Shown here: positions 63,832-64,000 of the stretch, one piece after another
Layout: the number at the start of each line of letters is the position of its first letter
Numbering within the stretch: position 1 is the stretch's first letter
NCBI RefSeq assembly: GCF_003056355.1
Contig: NZ_PYVW01000001.1
Span: 186,001-250,000, forward strand
DNA: 64,000 nucleotides
Direction: 5' to 3'
Source of the DNA: Devosia naphthalenivorans
GTDB lineage: Bacteria; Pseudomonadota; Alphaproteobacteria; Rhizobiales; Devosiaceae
Program-made: the position numbers and the translations under genes
Notes under the pieces: generated by a model
What the model saw: only the letters and a program-made list of their open reading frames with translations
Database searches by the model: none
Told to the model about the DNA's origin: nothing

Positions 63832-63942
63832 GGGCCTGCCTCGTCGTTGAGGTGCGGCACAAGGCTGAGGAGAGTGTTCACTTCGGCCGCATGGCTCGGG
63901 TTTATCCCACTCACCGCGCTGTTTATCCCACCCACCGTGTTG

Positions 63943-63963
63943 CCCTCGGGCTCGACCCGAGGG
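63943..63963. repeat. 21-bp palindrome, family A
   Basis: CCCTCGGG / CCCGAGGG arms around CTCGA. The final 169 bases of the window show no gene besides this copy. Confidence 0.75.
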
Positions 63964-64000
63964 CCACGTTCCGCAACCACGGCACTCCGGCAAGCGGCTC

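Overview
The window is a 64 kb piece of an alphaproteobacterial chromosome, most likely from the order Hyphomicrobiales and possibly Devosia-like. The assignment rests on the str-S10-spc-alpha gene order with adk between secY and rpsM and no rpsD, MipZ-type ParA ATPases, the ATP12 family chaperone, DUF1489, a CtrA-type TTAA-N7-TTAAC box, and the abundant intergenic palindromes. The genus is inference. No insertion sequence, prophage, CRISPR array or rRNA gene is visible.

Layout. 1-8280 carries rpoB (5' end outside the window) and rpoC, closed by a terminator. 8335-10071 is mostly non-coding, with four palindromes, one secreted YbjN-like gene and the leader of the str operon. 10072-28370 is one long ribosomal/translation block: rpsL-rpsG-fusA-tuf, the S10 set (rpsJ to rpsQ), the spc set (rplN to secY), adk, and the alpha set (rpsM-rpsK-rpoA-rplQ). 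Several gaps hold hairpins that could tune transcription. 28435-31231 (minus) has an APH-like kinase preceded by a tiny membrane peptide, a P-loop kinase and an ornithine/lysine decarboxylase. 31410-37209 (plus) has an HtrA protease, RarA, and an overlapping crcB-rluC/D-HAD-atp12 run. 37256-39624 (minus) is an SLC13 permease coupled to a degenerate dihydropteroate-synthase-like gene. 39838-41106 is an HPP-CBS membrane protein. 41103-43835 (minus) is a sulfate ABC importer without its ATPase gene.

44142-51599 holds rimO, doxX, a DUF4282 gene, lipB, an isolated FliN-like SpoA domain, tRNA-Leu(GAG), a small lipoprotein, mgtE, a 34-codon membrane peptide, a GST and DUF1489. 51726-53420 has two tandem mipZ paralogues behind a near-ideal CtrA box. 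53441-55403 (minus) has an unknown 89-residue protein and a SPOR-tailed D,D-carboxypeptidase. 56293-58113 (minus) is glnB-glnA behind a sigma-54 type promoter. 58430-61495 (plus) has tRNA-Leu(UAG), tig and a bifunctional NAD(P)HX repair enzyme. 61693-63831 has a cytochrome P450 divergent from a YCII/DGPF protein, then a small conserved-looking protein.

Most of the window is housekeeping. The items that most deserve a second look are the tandem mipZ pair with its CtrA box, Arg88 in ribosomal protein S12, the degenerate DHPS-like protein coupled to an anion permease, the sulfate importer without cysA, the stand-alone FliN domain, several very small membrane-protein genes, and three families of dispersed palindromes. 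I found no convincing wholly new multi-gene system.
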